Positions 26,856 to 36,646 of a stretch of DNA of 64,000 bases are shown here, one piece after another (positions within the stretch are counted from its first letter, which is position 1; each line of letters starts with the position of its first letter). The notes under the pieces are model-generated. The model worked only from the letters and a program-made list of their open reading frames with translations. It was not told the origin of the DNA and ran no database searches. Origin of the DNA: JAEUMG01 sp046349315 (lineage in GTDB: Bacteria > Pseudomonadota > Alphaproteobacteria > Rhizobiales > Aestuariivirgaceae); the NCBI GenBank assembly GCA_046349315.1, contig JAXMCQ010000007.1, forward strand, positions 149,807-213,806, written 5' to 3'. A program made the translations under genes and the position numbers.

Positions 26856-28280
26856 TCATTTCTTACGAGTGTAATTCAAGATATCATTCGCGCGAAGCCA
26901 TTCCGGCGATCCACGCTTGAATGTCTTCGCTGCGATCTGGGCTTTCTCAATTGCCAGCTTTCTGTCGCCTTGCAAATAGGCCGACTCCGCAGTTGCGAGT
27001 TCGGCACGAGGAATGTCGCCGAGTTGCCCATAGGCCATAGCCGTAAGCTTGTAGACAGATGGCACGTCATTCTCAGTCTTCGCCGCCTCACGTAATGTTT
27101 TGAGCGCAGCCTGCGCATTCGTCGGTGTCTCGGTTCCGATGAGCGCTTGGGCCAGCATGATCTTGATCAGCCCGTTTGACGGCAGGAGCTTGACCGCTTG
27201 TGTCAGCGGCGCAATGGCCTTGGCGGGGTTGCCGCCTTCGAGAAGCGCCTGGCCCTTGAGCTCCCAAAAATACGGATTCTTGGGCAGATCCGCGATCAGA
27301 CTGTCGATTACGGGAAGCGCATTGCGAGTATCGCCCTGGCGGAACATAACGATCGCGCGGGCATAGCGCGCCGGCATGCTCGTGTCGGAGGTCGGATATT
27401 TCTGAAAGACAAGATATGGGGTCAAAAATCCCGTGAGCTTTGCCTGCATCAACTGGTGACGCATCACCAGTTCCGGTGAATCTTTCTTGTTGAAGTAGGG
27501 ACTCGCCTTTGCCGCAACCTCAAGGTTGCGGATACGCTCCAGCGGCATGGGATGGGTAAGGACATACGGATCCACAAACTGTGCCGAGGCGATCGATCGG
27601 TTAAAAAGCGTTTGGAACAGGGAAAGCATTCCCGCCGCCGACTGTCCGGTCGCGGTCAGAAATTTGAGTCCGGCCTGGTCCGCCGAAGACTCCATGGCGC
27701 GCGCATAGTTAAGTACCAAACGCTGCGCCATTGTCCCGGAGCCACCCATGATGCCTTGGCCCGCGCGCACTGCATCTCCCTCACCGGTTGCCAAGCCGCC
27801 GGCCATCGCGGCGGCGCCGAGCAGCATGCCGATGATCACCGTGGTGCTCTGGCGATCGATTTCCTGGCCCATGCGGGCCAAATGGCCACCCGCTATATGA
27901 CCCGTTTCATGCGCAAGCACGCCGATAACCTCGTTAGGTGTACTGGCTTGCGTAAGGAGGCCTGTATTGATGAAGATGCGCTGGCCGCCGGCGACGAACG
28001 CATTTATGCGCTGATCGTTGATGATATACACCTTGACGGCGCCCGGGCTGAGCCCGGCAGCCTGGAAGATCGGCTTCGAGTAGAGCCGCATCAAGCCTTC
28101 AATTTCAGCATCTCGGATGAGCTTCGGTGCCGCTTCCTGAGCCGACGCAACCGATGGCATTTGCGAGACCGCGACAATCATTATTGCCAACAGCCATCGA
28201 CGCGCAGAATTGACGAGGGGACCCGCTATCCGGCGCATGGCCTGCCGCATCCCCGTTCCGCGCGTATCATTGATGAACAT
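26856..28280 (-). CDS. M48 family metallopeptidase with TPR repeats, BepA-like
   Basis: 474 residues. An N-terminal hydrophobic segment (RRWLLAIMIVAVSQMPSVAS) is a signal peptide or anchor. The zinc site HETGH lies in VLAHETGHIAGGHLARMG, with a downstream acidic ligand in ESSADQAGLKFL. TPR-like helices occupy the C-terminal 180 residues. BepA/YfgC-type proteases assist or degrade misfolded outer-membrane proteins and LptD. Location next to a DsbA-family gene fits a periplasmic quality-control pair. An alternative start at M11 would shorten the N-terminus by 10 residues. Confidence 0.92.
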   Translation of the reverse strand: MFINDTRGTGMRQAMRRIAGPLVNSARRWLLAIMIVAVSQMPSVASAQEAAPKLIRDAEIEGLMRLYSKPIFQAAGLSPGAVKVYIINDQRINAFVAGGQRIFINTGLLTQASTPNEVIGVLAHETGHIAGGHLARMGQEIDRQSTTVIIGMLLGAAAMAGGLATGEGDAVRAGQGIMGGSGTMAQRLVLNYARAMESSADQAGLKFLTATGQSAAGMLSLFQTLFNRSIASAQFVDPYVLTHPMPLERIRNLEVAAKASPYFNKKDSPELVMRHQLMQAKLTGFLTPYLVFQKYPTSDTSMPARYARAIVMFRQGDTRNALPVIDSLIADLPKNPYFWELKGQALLEGGNPAKAIAPLTQAVKLLPSNGLIKIMLAQALIGTETPTNAQAALKTLREAAKTENDVPSVYKLTAMAYGQLGDIPRAELATAESAYLQGDRKLAIEKAQIAAKTFKRGSPEWLRANDILNYTRKK

Positions 28281-28380
28281 CGTCCCTCATTTCCGTCCAA
28301 ATGAGGCGAGTTTGAGGCTCCGACCACGGCGACTGGATCACGTGATGCTGATCGATCCGCCGTGATGGATGTTGTCTGGG

Positions 28381-30891
28381 CTAGGAAGTTTTCCGACGCC
28401 ACCATCCGGCTTTGGGCTGAGCGGGAGCCTCGCTGACGGTGGCGCTGGGCGGCTGCCATTTTCGCGTCGGCGCGTCGGCATCTCGCAACGAAGGTGCGGG
28501 CGCTTCTGCAGCCTCTGCCTCAACTGGCTCACGAGGGGGAGGGGACGCGATCGACTCAGCTTCCACCATCCGGATTTCTGCCACTTGCGCTTGCGGTGAA
28601 CTGGGCGAACCTGACAAATCCTCCACTGACGACAAATCCTCGCGTTGCCGCCGTTCTCCACGTTCATGCCGCGAGCCACGATCACGTCGGCCACGGCCAC
28701 GGCCATGTCGGTCGCGATGCTCGCCGCGCGACTGCTCGCTATCGGCGTCGACCTCGCGGGGGGCTTCTCCGTCGACGGCACCTTCGATCTCTGAATCGTC
28801 GTCGATCATCGGCTGCTCGCCGAGACCAGGCACTTCGCTAGGCCGGTCTCGCTCCATCCCATGCTCGCCACCTTCGCGACCGCGCCGGCCACCCCGTCGT
28901 CCACGCCGCCGCCGCCGCCGGCGGCCGCCGTCTTCATGGTCATCGCCGCTACGCTGCTCGCCGGCGTCGCCGGAAGATTGTTCGGCAATTTCCTCGCTCT
29001 CAGACGCCGCCACGTCTTCGACTGCTTCCACCTCGCTATAGGCGGAGTCGATCATGACCGGAGCTGCCACCGGCCGCTTTGCCGGTAGGGCGCGCTCAGC
29101 GCCTCGTTCGATCGTTGCCTGCGAGGATTTCACCTCATGGCTCGGCGACAGGAAGATGGAAATCCCGTAATTGGTCTCGATCGCGAGCAGATGATCCCGC
29201 TTCTCGTTGAGGACGTAGAAGGCCACCTCGGGATGGCACTTGACGGTGAGATTTTCCGGCTTGCGGCTGATGAGATTTTCCTCGATCGCGCGCAGGACCG
29301 ACAAGGCGCAAGATGAAATTGAGCGGACGATCCCGCGGCCCTCGCATGTCGGACACACCTTCGTAGAGCCTTCAAGCAGCCCGGGCCGCAAGCGCTGACG
29401 TGACATCTCAAGCAGGCCGAAGTGACTTATCCGGCCGACCTGGATGCGCGCCCGGTCATGCTTGAGCGCCTCTTTCAATCGCCGTTCGACGCCGCGATTG
29501 TTGCGCTTTTCCTCCATATCGATGAAGTCGATGACGATCAGACCGGCGAGATCGCGCAATCGCAATTGCCGCGCGATTTCGTCGGACGCCTCAAGATTGG
29601 TCTTGTAGGCGGTGTCCTCGATATTGTGCTCGCGGGTCGCCTTGCCGGAGTTGATGTCGATCGAAACCAGCGCTTCGGTCTGGTTGATCACCATGTAACC
29701 GCCAGACTGCAACGTGACGGTCGGGGAGAATAGCGTGTCGAGTTGGGATTCAACCTGATGGCGTGAGAAGAGCGGCCGGGCGTCCTTGTAGAGCTTCACA
29801 TTCCGAGCATGGCTCGGCATGAGCATCTTCATGAAGTCCTTGGCCTCGCGATATGCGTCCTCGCCCTCGACCAGAACCTCTTCAACGTCCTTCGTGTAGA
29901 GATCCCGGATCGCGCGCTTGATCAGGCTCCCTTCTTCGTAGACGAGGGCAGGGGCCTGCGAACTGAGAGTCAGGTCGCGGACATTCTCCCAAAGTCGAAT
30001 CAGGTAGTCGAAATCGCGCTTGATCTCCGTCTTCGTCCGCTGTGCCCCGGCAGTGCGAACGATAAGGCCCATTCCTTCCGGCACTTCGATATCGCGTGCC
30101 ACTTCCTTGAGGCGGCGGCGATCACCGGCATCGGTGATCTTGCGCGAGATACCCCCGCCACGCGCCGTGTTGGGCATCAGGACGCAATAGCGTCCGGCAA
30201 GCGAAAGATAGGTGGTCAGCGCGGCGCCCTTATTGCCACGCTCTTCCTTGACAACCTGAACCAGAATGACTTGGCGACGCTTGATCACCTCCTGGATCTT
30301 GTAATTGCGCCGCGGAGGGCGGCGAGGCCGCTGGGGGACCTCCTCGAGTGCGTCCTCGGCTCCGACCGATTCGATCCGCTGGCCTTCGGAGTCCTCCTCG
30401 ACCGTTTCGATGCCGCCGCCAACAGCTTCACCGCTTGGACGTTCGTCGCTTCCGGTCTCTTCGCTCCCGGTTAGCCGCTGAGCTTCTTGCCGTGTCGTTT
30501 GTTCTCCGGCCGGTTCGGGACCGGAACTGGCCTGAGCCGGCTCCGGAGGAGAAGGCTCCTGATCGGCGTCATCGCCGTTTTCTTCCTCAGCCTCGCGATG
30601 AGCATACTCCTCCTCTTGTTGGAGGAGTGCCTGGCGGTCGGCAACGGGAATTTGATAATAGTCAGGATGGATTTCGCTAAAGGCCAGAAATCCGTGTCGG
30701 TTCCCGCCATAGTCCACAAAAGCAGCTTGCAGGGACGGCTCTACGCGCGTCACCTTGGCAAGATAAATATTGCCTTTCAGCTGTTTGCGGCTGGCGCTCT
30801 CGTAGTCAAATTCCTCGATACGGTCGCCTCGTGACACGACAACCCGGGTTTCCTCAGGATGCGTGGCATCGATGAGCATCTTGCTGCCCAT
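28381..30891 (-). CDS. rne: Ribonuclease E/G
   Basis: 836 residues. An S1 domain at the N-terminus is split by a long acidic Glu/Ala/Gln-rich insertion (about residues 95-200), as in alphaproteobacterial RNase E. The catalytic Asp residues are seen in VSIDINSGKATREHN and LIVIDFIDMEEKRN, and the zinc link is KVCPTCEGRG. The last about 220 residues are disordered, with an Arg/Gly-rich block and acidic patches for degradosome contacts. It processes rRNA and starts mRNA decay. AGGAACG precedes the ATG. The 515 bp upstream probably holds a long leader; RNase E commonly regulates its own message through such a leader. Confidence 0.95.
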   Translation of the reverse strand: MGSKMLIDATHPEETRVVVSRGDRIEEFDYESASRKQLKGNIYLAKVTRVEPSLQAAFVDYGGNRHGFLAFSEIHPDYYQIPVADRQALLQQEEEYAHREAEEENGDDADQEPSPPEPAQASSGPEPAGEQTTRQEAQRLTGSEETGSDERPSGEAVGGGIETVEEDSEGQRIESVGAEDALEEVPQRPRRPPRRNYKIQEVIKRRQVILVQVVKEERGNKGAALTTYLSLAGRYCVLMPNTARGGGISRKITDAGDRRRLKEVARDIEVPEGMGLIVRTAGAQRTKTEIKRDFDYLIRLWENVRDLTLSSQAPALVYEEGSLIKRAIRDLYTKDVEEVLVEGEDAYREAKDFMKMLMPSHARNVKLYKDARPLFSRHQVESQLDTLFSPTVTLQSGGYMVINQTEALVSIDINSGKATREHNIEDTAYKTNLEASDEIARQLRLRDLAGLIVIDFIDMEEKRNNRGVERRLKEALKHDRARIQVGRISHFGLLEMSRQRLRPGLLEGSTKVCPTCEGRGIVRSISSCALSVLRAIEENLISRKPENLTVKCHPEVAFYVLNEKRDHLLAIETNYGISIFLSPSHEVKSSQATIERGAERALPAKRPVAAPVMIDSAYSEVEAVEDVAASESEEIAEQSSGDAGEQRSGDDHEDGGRRRRRRRGRRGGRRGREGGEHGMERDRPSEVPGLGEQPMIDDDSEIEGAVDGEAPREVDADSEQSRGEHRDRHGRGRGRRDRGSRHERGERRQREDLSSVEDLSGSPSSPQAQVAEIRMVEAESIASPPPREPVEAEAAEAPAPSLRDADAPTRKWQPPSATVSEAPAQPKAGWWRRKTS

Positions 30892-31406
30892 TTTATTCGT
30901 TCCTTGGCGCGGCTTGGCGGCATCGGCAATCTTACCCCGGCTCCGGATGCACGTTGTACTGAGCGTCTGCGGGCCAACCTGCGCGTGTGAGGCATGTCAG
31001 TCGCGCGACCTGCGGTTACTCGCGTCACAGCCGCGAAACCTCTCGCAAGAGACTGATTTTGCTGTGGTGCCGCCGCGATGGACATGCCTCTGGTTTCCAT
31101 TTGCCCCGGTCGAGCCGAAGCGGTGATTAGGTGCTGCGATTCGCGGATATCTTCCGCACGGAGCAGCGGACTCCAACTGGAAGTCCCTTCCCGGAACGCA
31201 TCAGGGCCGAGCGAGCTTCGTTCTTCCGGACGCTCTTCCCGAAGCGGAATTTCATGCACCGAACATTGATTGGAGCAGCCGCTCAAAATCTAACGTGACG
31301 GTGACGCGTCTGATTTAGGGGACTGCAGGAGGCTTGGCAAGTCACCAAAGCGAAACCTCCGGTTAACCACGCAGCGGCTAGCCTGCCAGCTTGCAGGGCT
31401 GAGGAC
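30892..31406. other. Divergent intergenic region between rne and the amidase gene
   Basis: 515 bp without a supportable gene. It must contain the promoter and leader of rne (minus) and the promoter of the amidase gene (plus). Several imperfect inverted repeats occur around 31180-31260, compatible with a structured rne leader, but I cannot assign an element. Confidence 0.5.
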
Positions 31407-32801
31407 ATGCGGGACGTGAAGGGCATCAAACGACGGAACGGAATTCTCCGGAGACTTGGAGTGGCCGTCGCACGACTGTCGATGCTCTTCTGTTTTCTCA
31501 TTGTTTTTCATGATCTTGCGGCGATTGCTGAAACTCCGAAGGCAACTGGCGCCCGCGTAAGCGGCGATACGACCCGCAGTAGGTTTGTCGCCGATCTGAC
31601 CGCTCCGGTTGGCTACAACGTGTATGTGCTGGCGAATCCATATCGGGTCGTCATCGACATGCCGGAGATTAACTTCCAATTGCCGCCCGGAATTGGGGAG
31701 CAAGTGCGGGGTCTTATCCGCGAATACCGGTACGGGAAGCTCGATAAAGGTCAGTCGCGGTTCGTTTTGGATGTTGCCGGGCCAGTTCTCATTCAGAAAT
31801 CTTTCCTGATAACGCCGCAAGGAGATCAACCTGCCCGAATTGTCGTCGATATTGTGCCCACCGACCAGGCAACTTTTCTGAAAACCCACCTCGCCGAACA
31901 AGTGGAAACTGCCAAGGCCGACATGGCTGCTTACGCCAATACGGGTGCGTCAATAGAACCGGCAGTGGAAGCGGTCGACGAGGCACCCGAAGCCCTTCCA
32001 TTCACGGGGGCAAGTTTTCTGAAACAGCCAATTCCGTTGCCGCGGCCCAAGCCGGGGAGTGCGAGGATTGTGTTGTCTCCCGATGATGAGCCTCAGGCTA
32101 AGGCGGAGAACGGCAGGCGTGTTATCGTCATCGATCCGGGTCACGGTGGCATTGATCCAGGAGCCATAGGCGTGGGGAAGACCAAAGAAAAAGATGTTGT
32201 CCTCGCTTTCGCTTTGGTCCTCCGGGACAGGTTGCGCGCCACGGGGCGCTATGATGTCGTGATGACACGGGACACCGACAGTTTTGTAACCTTGAAGGAG
32301 CGCGTGAGAATTGCGCGGAAGGCCCAGGCCGATCTGTTTGTGGCTGTTCATGCCGACAAGGTTAGGGGGCCAACCGCCCGGGGAGCGACCGTCTACACGC
32401 TTTCGGAGAAGGCTTCCGATGCTGAGGCAGAGGCACTGGCCCGGAAGGAGAACCTCGCCGACGTCATTGGCGGGGTGGACCTGGGCGGCAGCGAGGAGGT
32501 CAACGATATCCTGATCGACCTGACGCAACGCGAGACGAAGAATCATTCGATGTTCTTCGCCAAAAAGGCGGTCCGTGAACTGAACTCCGTCACATTGATG
32601 ACCGGCCGCCCCGTGCGCTCGGCAGGCTTTGTCGTCTTGAAGGCGCCTGACATCCCCTCTGTGCTGCTGGAGCTGGGCTATCTATCCAGCGATGCGGACG
32701 AAAAGCTGTTAAACAGCGACGCTTGGCGCGCAAAAGTCTCGACTTCGCTGGTCACGGCCATTGACGGCTACATGGCGACGGAAATCGCGCAGCGCCAATA
32801 G
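31407..32801 (+). CDS. amiC: N-acetylmuramoyl-L-alanine amidase, AMIN domain plus Amidase_3
   Basis: 464 residues. A signal peptide (LSMLFCFLIVFHDLAAIAE) is followed by an AMIN domain at about residues 45-150 that binds peptidoglycan at the septum. The C-terminal Amidase_3 domain (about 235-455) has IVIDPGHGGIDPGAIG, with the first zinc ligands, FVAVHADK and the terminal VLLELGYLSSDADEKLL with the catalytic Glu. It cleaves the amide bond between MurNAc and the stem peptide during daughter-cell separation. The PBP1A gene follows 124 bp later in the same direction, so the two may be transcribed together. Confidence 0.94.
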   Translation: MRDVKGIKRRNGILRRLGVAVARLSMLFCFLIVFHDLAAIAETPKATGARVSGDTTRSRFVADLTAPVGYNVYVLANPYRVVIDMPEINFQLPPGIGEQVRGLIREYRYGKLDKGQSRFVLDVAGPVLIQKSFLITPQGDQPARIVVDIVPTDQATFLKTHLAEQVETAKADMAAYANTGASIEPAVEAVDEAPEALPFTGASFLKQPIPLPRPKPGSARIVLSPDDEPQAKAENGRRVIVIDPGHGGIDPGAIGVGKTKEKDVVLAFALVLRDRLRATGRYDVVMTRDTDSFVTLKERVRIARKAQADLFVAVHADKVRGPTARGATVYTLSEKASDAEAEALARKENLADVIGGVDLGGSEEVNDILIDLTQRETKNHSMFFAKKAVRELNSVTLMTGRPVRSAGFVVLKAPDIPSVLLELGYLSSDADEKLLNSDAWRAKVSTSLVTAIDGYMATEIAQRQ

Positions 32802-32925
32802 TTTAGGTTCCTCGCCGCTAGCCTGCCACAATCCCCGCGTAGCCGAATTTGCCGGGCGGCGCGATTTGGCTTAGGGCACTGACCGGACGCGAGTACCGCA
32901 TCTTGATGATGGCGAACGGGGCGAA

Positions 32926-35400
32926 ATGCTGAGATTTCTGGGCTGGCTGTTTACCTGCGGGACGGTGATCTTTCTCGCCCTCGCCGGAGGGTTAGCCTAT
33001 GTGGTCTGGCAGACGTCGAAGGACCTGCCGGACTATACCCAGCTTGCCCAGTACGAGCCTCCCGTCATGACCCGGATATACGCCTCCGACGGGTCGCTTC
33101 TTGCGGAATATTACGACCAGCGGCGCCAGTTCGTTCCCATAGCGGCCGTGCCACAACGGCTCGTGCGGGCGTTTGTCTCGGCCGAAGATAAGACCTTTTT
33201 CGAACACGGCGGACTCGATTGGCAGGGCATTGCTGTTGCCGGCTATCGCTATCTTCAGGTCAAGCTGACCGGCAAAGGCCAAATTGTCGGCGCATCGACA
33301 ATCACCCAGCAAGTTGCGAAGAACTTCCTCCTCGGCAATGAGAAATCGATCGAACGGAAGCTGCGCGAAGCTCTGGTCGTCCAGAGGATCGAAAGAACCT
33401 TCAGCAAGGACAAGATTCTCGAACTCTACCTCAACGAGATCTTCTTTGGCTTCAACTCATACGGCATCGCCGCCGCATCGCTGAACTATTTCGGCAAATC
33501 GCTAAGCGATTTGTCGCTAGCGGAGATGGCCTATCTTGCCGCCCTGCCTAAGGGCCCGAACAACTACCATCCGTTCCGAAACACCGCGCGCGCCATCGAG
33601 CGGCGAAACTGGGTTCTCGGTCAGATGTTTGCCAACGGCTACATCACTGAGCCAGAGATGAAGGAGGCGCAGGCCCAACCTTTAAAAGTATCGACACGGC
33701 CACTGGGCGCGCAGCAGTTCGCTGCTGAGTCGTTTAGCGAAGAAGTTCGTCGCGAGCTTGTTGCCCTCTACGGCGAGAGCCGTCTCCTGAAGGGCGGCCT
33801 GTCGGTCAAAACCACGCTCGATCCCAAGCTCCAGATTTATGCACGCCAAGCCTTGGCCCGCGGCTTGATCCAGTTCGATCGCAAGCGCGGCTTTCGCGGT
33901 CCGATCAAGCAGATCGATACCACTGGCGATTGGGGCGATGTCCTCGGCAAGATGAACGTGCCGTCGGATATTGCGCCGTGGCGGCTGGCTGTCGTGCTCG
34001 AGACGAATGACACGGGCGCTGTGATTGGCCTGCAGCCGAAGAAGCTTGGCTCTGGGGCGCTTGAAGATACCCGGGAGAAGGCTTTAGTCCCCTTGGCCCT
34101 TCTGTCCTGGGCCCGCAAATATCAGGACGGCACAGCGCTCGGCCCCCAGGTCAAAGCGGCTAGCGATATTCTGGCCATCGGCGATGTCATCTACGTCGCA
34201 CCAAGCAAGGACAAGACCCAGTGGCATCTGGTTCAAATGCCGGATGTCGAGGGCGCCATGGTCGCGATGGATCCTCACACGGGTCGCGTACTGGCGATGG
34301 TCGGAGGATTTTCGTACGGCAAGAGTCAGTTCAATCGCGCCGTCCAGGCACTGAGGCAACCGGGCTCTTCTTTCAAGCCGTTTGTCTATGCCGCGGCGCT
34401 CGACAATGGCTACACGCCGTCAAGCGTTGTGCTTGACGCGCCGATCGAATTCAAAATGCCAAGCGGCGAAACCTGGAAACCAAAGAATTACCAGAATAAG
34501 TATTTCGGTCCCTCGACCCTCCGGCGTGGCATTGAACTCTCCAGGAACGTGATGACCGTTCGCCTGGCTCACGACCTCGGCATGAGCAAAATCGCCGATT
34601 TGGCGCGGCGCCTCGGTATCTACGACAGCTTGCCCAATCAGCTTGCTATGGCGCTTGGTGCCGGCGAAACGACCCTTCTAAAGATGACCACAGCCTACAG
34701 TATGCTCGACAACGGTGGAAAGAAGATTGAGCCGACCTTGATCGACCGTGTTCAGGATCGGTACGGCAAGACAGTCTTCCGGCATGACACGCGCGATTGT
34801 TCGGTTTGCACGGCCGATAGCTGGCACGATCAGGCCGAACCGGAACTCTTTGATGATCGTCCGGAAGTCATGAATCCGTACACTGCTTATCAGATCACCT
34901 CCATGCTCGAAGGCGTTGTGGAACGCGGCACCGGCAAGAAGCTTCTGGCAGTCGGGAAGCCGGTTGCCGGGAAGACCGGAACCTCGAACGAAGAGCGGGA
35001 CGCCTGGTTTATTGGCTTCACGCCTGATCTGACGGTCGGCGTTTATGTCGGCTATGACAATCCCAAGCCCATGGGCAAGGGGCGCACCGGCGGCGAATTG
35101 GCGGCACCTATCGTTGCCGATTTCATGCAACTCGCCTTGAAAGATAAGCCTGCGACGCCATTTCGCGTGCCGAAAGGCATCGAGCTCATGCCGATCAACG
35201 TCAAGACCGGGCAGCGCGATCTCTTCGGCGAGGCGGGCGTCATCCTCGAGGCTTTCAAGCCCGGCGACGAAGTGCCTGAGTCGACCAAGATTATTGGTGA
35301 GGGTGTTGCCGCAAGTGCCGAAGCCGCGCCGCGCCAGGATGCAGGGAGCGAGGCGGTGATCGAAGGCGGATTGACGACCGGTACCGGCGGCCTTTATTGA
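32926..35400 (+). CDS. mrcA: Penicillin-binding protein 1A, bifunctional
   Basis: 824 residues. One N-terminal membrane helix (LFTCGTVIFLALAGGLAYVV). The GT51 glycosyltransferase domain has VSAEDKTFFEHGGLDWQGI and GASTITQQVAKNF. The transpeptidase has RQPGSSFKPFVYAAAL (catalytic Ser), LSRNVMT and GKTGTSNEERDAWF. It polymerises and cross-links glycan strands in peptidoglycan. Full length for the alphaproteobacterial PBP1a class. prfB follows 33 bp after the stop. Confidence 0.96.
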   Translation: MLRFLGWLFTCGTVIFLALAGGLAYVVWQTSKDLPDYTQLAQYEPPVMTRIYASDGSLLAEYYDQRRQFVPIAAVPQRLVRAFVSAEDKTFFEHGGLDWQGIAVAGYRYLQVKLTGKGQIVGASTITQQVAKNFLLGNEKSIERKLREALVVQRIERTFSKDKILELYLNEIFFGFNSYGIAAASLNYFGKSLSDLSLAEMAYLAALPKGPNNYHPFRNTARAIERRNWVLGQMFANGYITEPEMKEAQAQPLKVSTRPLGAQQFAAESFSEEVRRELVALYGESRLLKGGLSVKTTLDPKLQIYARQALARGLIQFDRKRGFRGPIKQIDTTGDWGDVLGKMNVPSDIAPWRLAVVLETNDTGAVIGLQPKKLGSGALEDTREKALVPLALLSWARKYQDGTALGPQVKAASDILAIGDVIYVAPSKDKTQWHLVQMPDVEGAMVAMDPHTGRVLAMVGGFSYGKSQFNRAVQALRQPGSSFKPFVYAAALDNGYTPSSVVLDAPIEFKMPSGETWKPKNYQNKYFGPSTLRRGIELSRNVMTVRLAHDLGMSKIADLARRLGIYDSLPNQLAMALGAGETTLLKMTTAYSMLDNGGKKIEPTLIDRVQDRYGKTVFRHDTRDCSVCTADSWHDQAEPELFDDRPEVMNPYTAYQITSMLEGVVERGTGKKLLAVGKPVAGKTGTSNEERDAWFIGFTPDLTVGVYVGYDNPKPMGKGRTGGELAAPIVADFMQLALKDKPATPFRVPKGIELMPINVKTGQRDLFGEAGVILEAFKPGDEVPESTKIIGEGVAASAEAAPRQDAGSEAVIEGGLTTGTGGLY

Positions 35401-35433
35401 CGCCTTAGACCCCGCTCAATTGCTGGATAGGAC

Positions 35434-36565
35434 ATGCGCGCCGAGATTACCGACGTCGTCGACAATATGAAGCAGTCTATTGGACTGCTGAGGAGGCATC
35501 TTTGACTGGGATGCAGCCCAAAAGAAGCTCGCCGAACTAAACGCTCGCGCTGAGGACCCTTCGCTGTGGAATGATCCGCAGAAGGCGCAGGAAGTCATGC
35601 GCCGCCGCCAGGATCTCGACAATCGGATCAACCTGGTTCTGAGACTCGAACGCTCGATCTCCGACAATGTCGACATGATTGATCTCGGTGAGGCGGAGGG
35701 TGACGCTGCCATTGTTGCCGAGGCCGAAGCGGCACTCACTGCTCTAAGGGACGAAGTAGCAGAGCACGAGCTTGAAACATTGCTCTCCGGCGAAGCCGAC
35801 GCCAATGACACCTTCCTCCAAATCAATGCCGGAGCAGGGGGCACGGAGAGCCAGGACTGGGCTCGGATGCTAATGCGCATGTACGTGCGTTGGGGGGAGC
35901 GCCACGGCTATTCTGTCGATATCCTGGACGAACACCCCGGCGAAGAAGCGGGCATCAAATCCGCCACCATGCAGGTTAAGGGGCACAATGCCTATGGCTG
36001 GCTGAAGACCGAATCCGGCGTTCACAGGCTCGTGCGAATCTCGCCCTTCGATTCGAATGCCCGGCGGCACACCTCGTTTGCATCCATCTGGGTTTACCCG
36101 GTGGTCGATGACGAGATCGACATCCAGGTCAATGAGAGCGAGTGCAAGATCGACACCTACCGCGCGTCCGGTGCGGGCGGCCAGCATATCAACACGACCG
36201 ATTCCGCGGTCCGCATCACCCATATCCCGACCGGCATCGTAGTGGCCTGCCAGAGCGAGCGGTCACAGCACAAGAACCGTTCAACCGCCTGGAAGATGCT
36301 GAAAGCGCGCCTGTACGAGCTCGAGCTGCAGAAGCAGCAAGAGAAGATTGACGCCGCGAACGCCAAGAAGACCGATATCGGCTGGGGCCACCAGATCCGC
36401 TCTTACGTCCTGCAGCCCTATCAGTTGGTGAAAGACCTCCGAACCGGCACCACAAGCACATCGCCGGGCGTGGTTCTTGACGGGGATATCGACCAATTTA
36501 TCCAGGCTTCGCTGGCGCAGCGGGTCCATGGTGGTGGACCCGAGGCCGTCGAGGACATCGATTGA
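35434..36565 (+). CDS. prfB: Peptide chain release factor 2, with programmed +1 frameshift
   Basis: The first 23 codons run from ATG 35434 to an in-frame TGA at 35503. A +1 shift at CTT TGA C joins them to the main frame (35504-36565), giving 376 residues, the RF2 length. AGGAGG stands 3 bp before the CTT as the internal stimulator, so the autoregulatory site is textbook. The protein has RISPFDSNARRHTSFASI (SPF codon-recognition motif) and GAGGQHINTTDSAVRI (GGQ). It terminates at UGA and UAA; low RF2 increases frameshifting and so RF2 synthesis. Confidence 0.96.
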
Positions 36566-36646
36566 CTTCGATCAGCGTTGCTATGCGCTGGACGCCGCGC
36601 GCAGGCTCGGCCATTCTCTGCCTTGTGACCCAGTAATCTTCTCCGG

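Noticed and set aside
28439..30474. Long plus-strand frames of 200 and 221 residues over rne
   Set aside because: They are shadows of the GC-rich C-terminal repeats and the catalytic part of rne.
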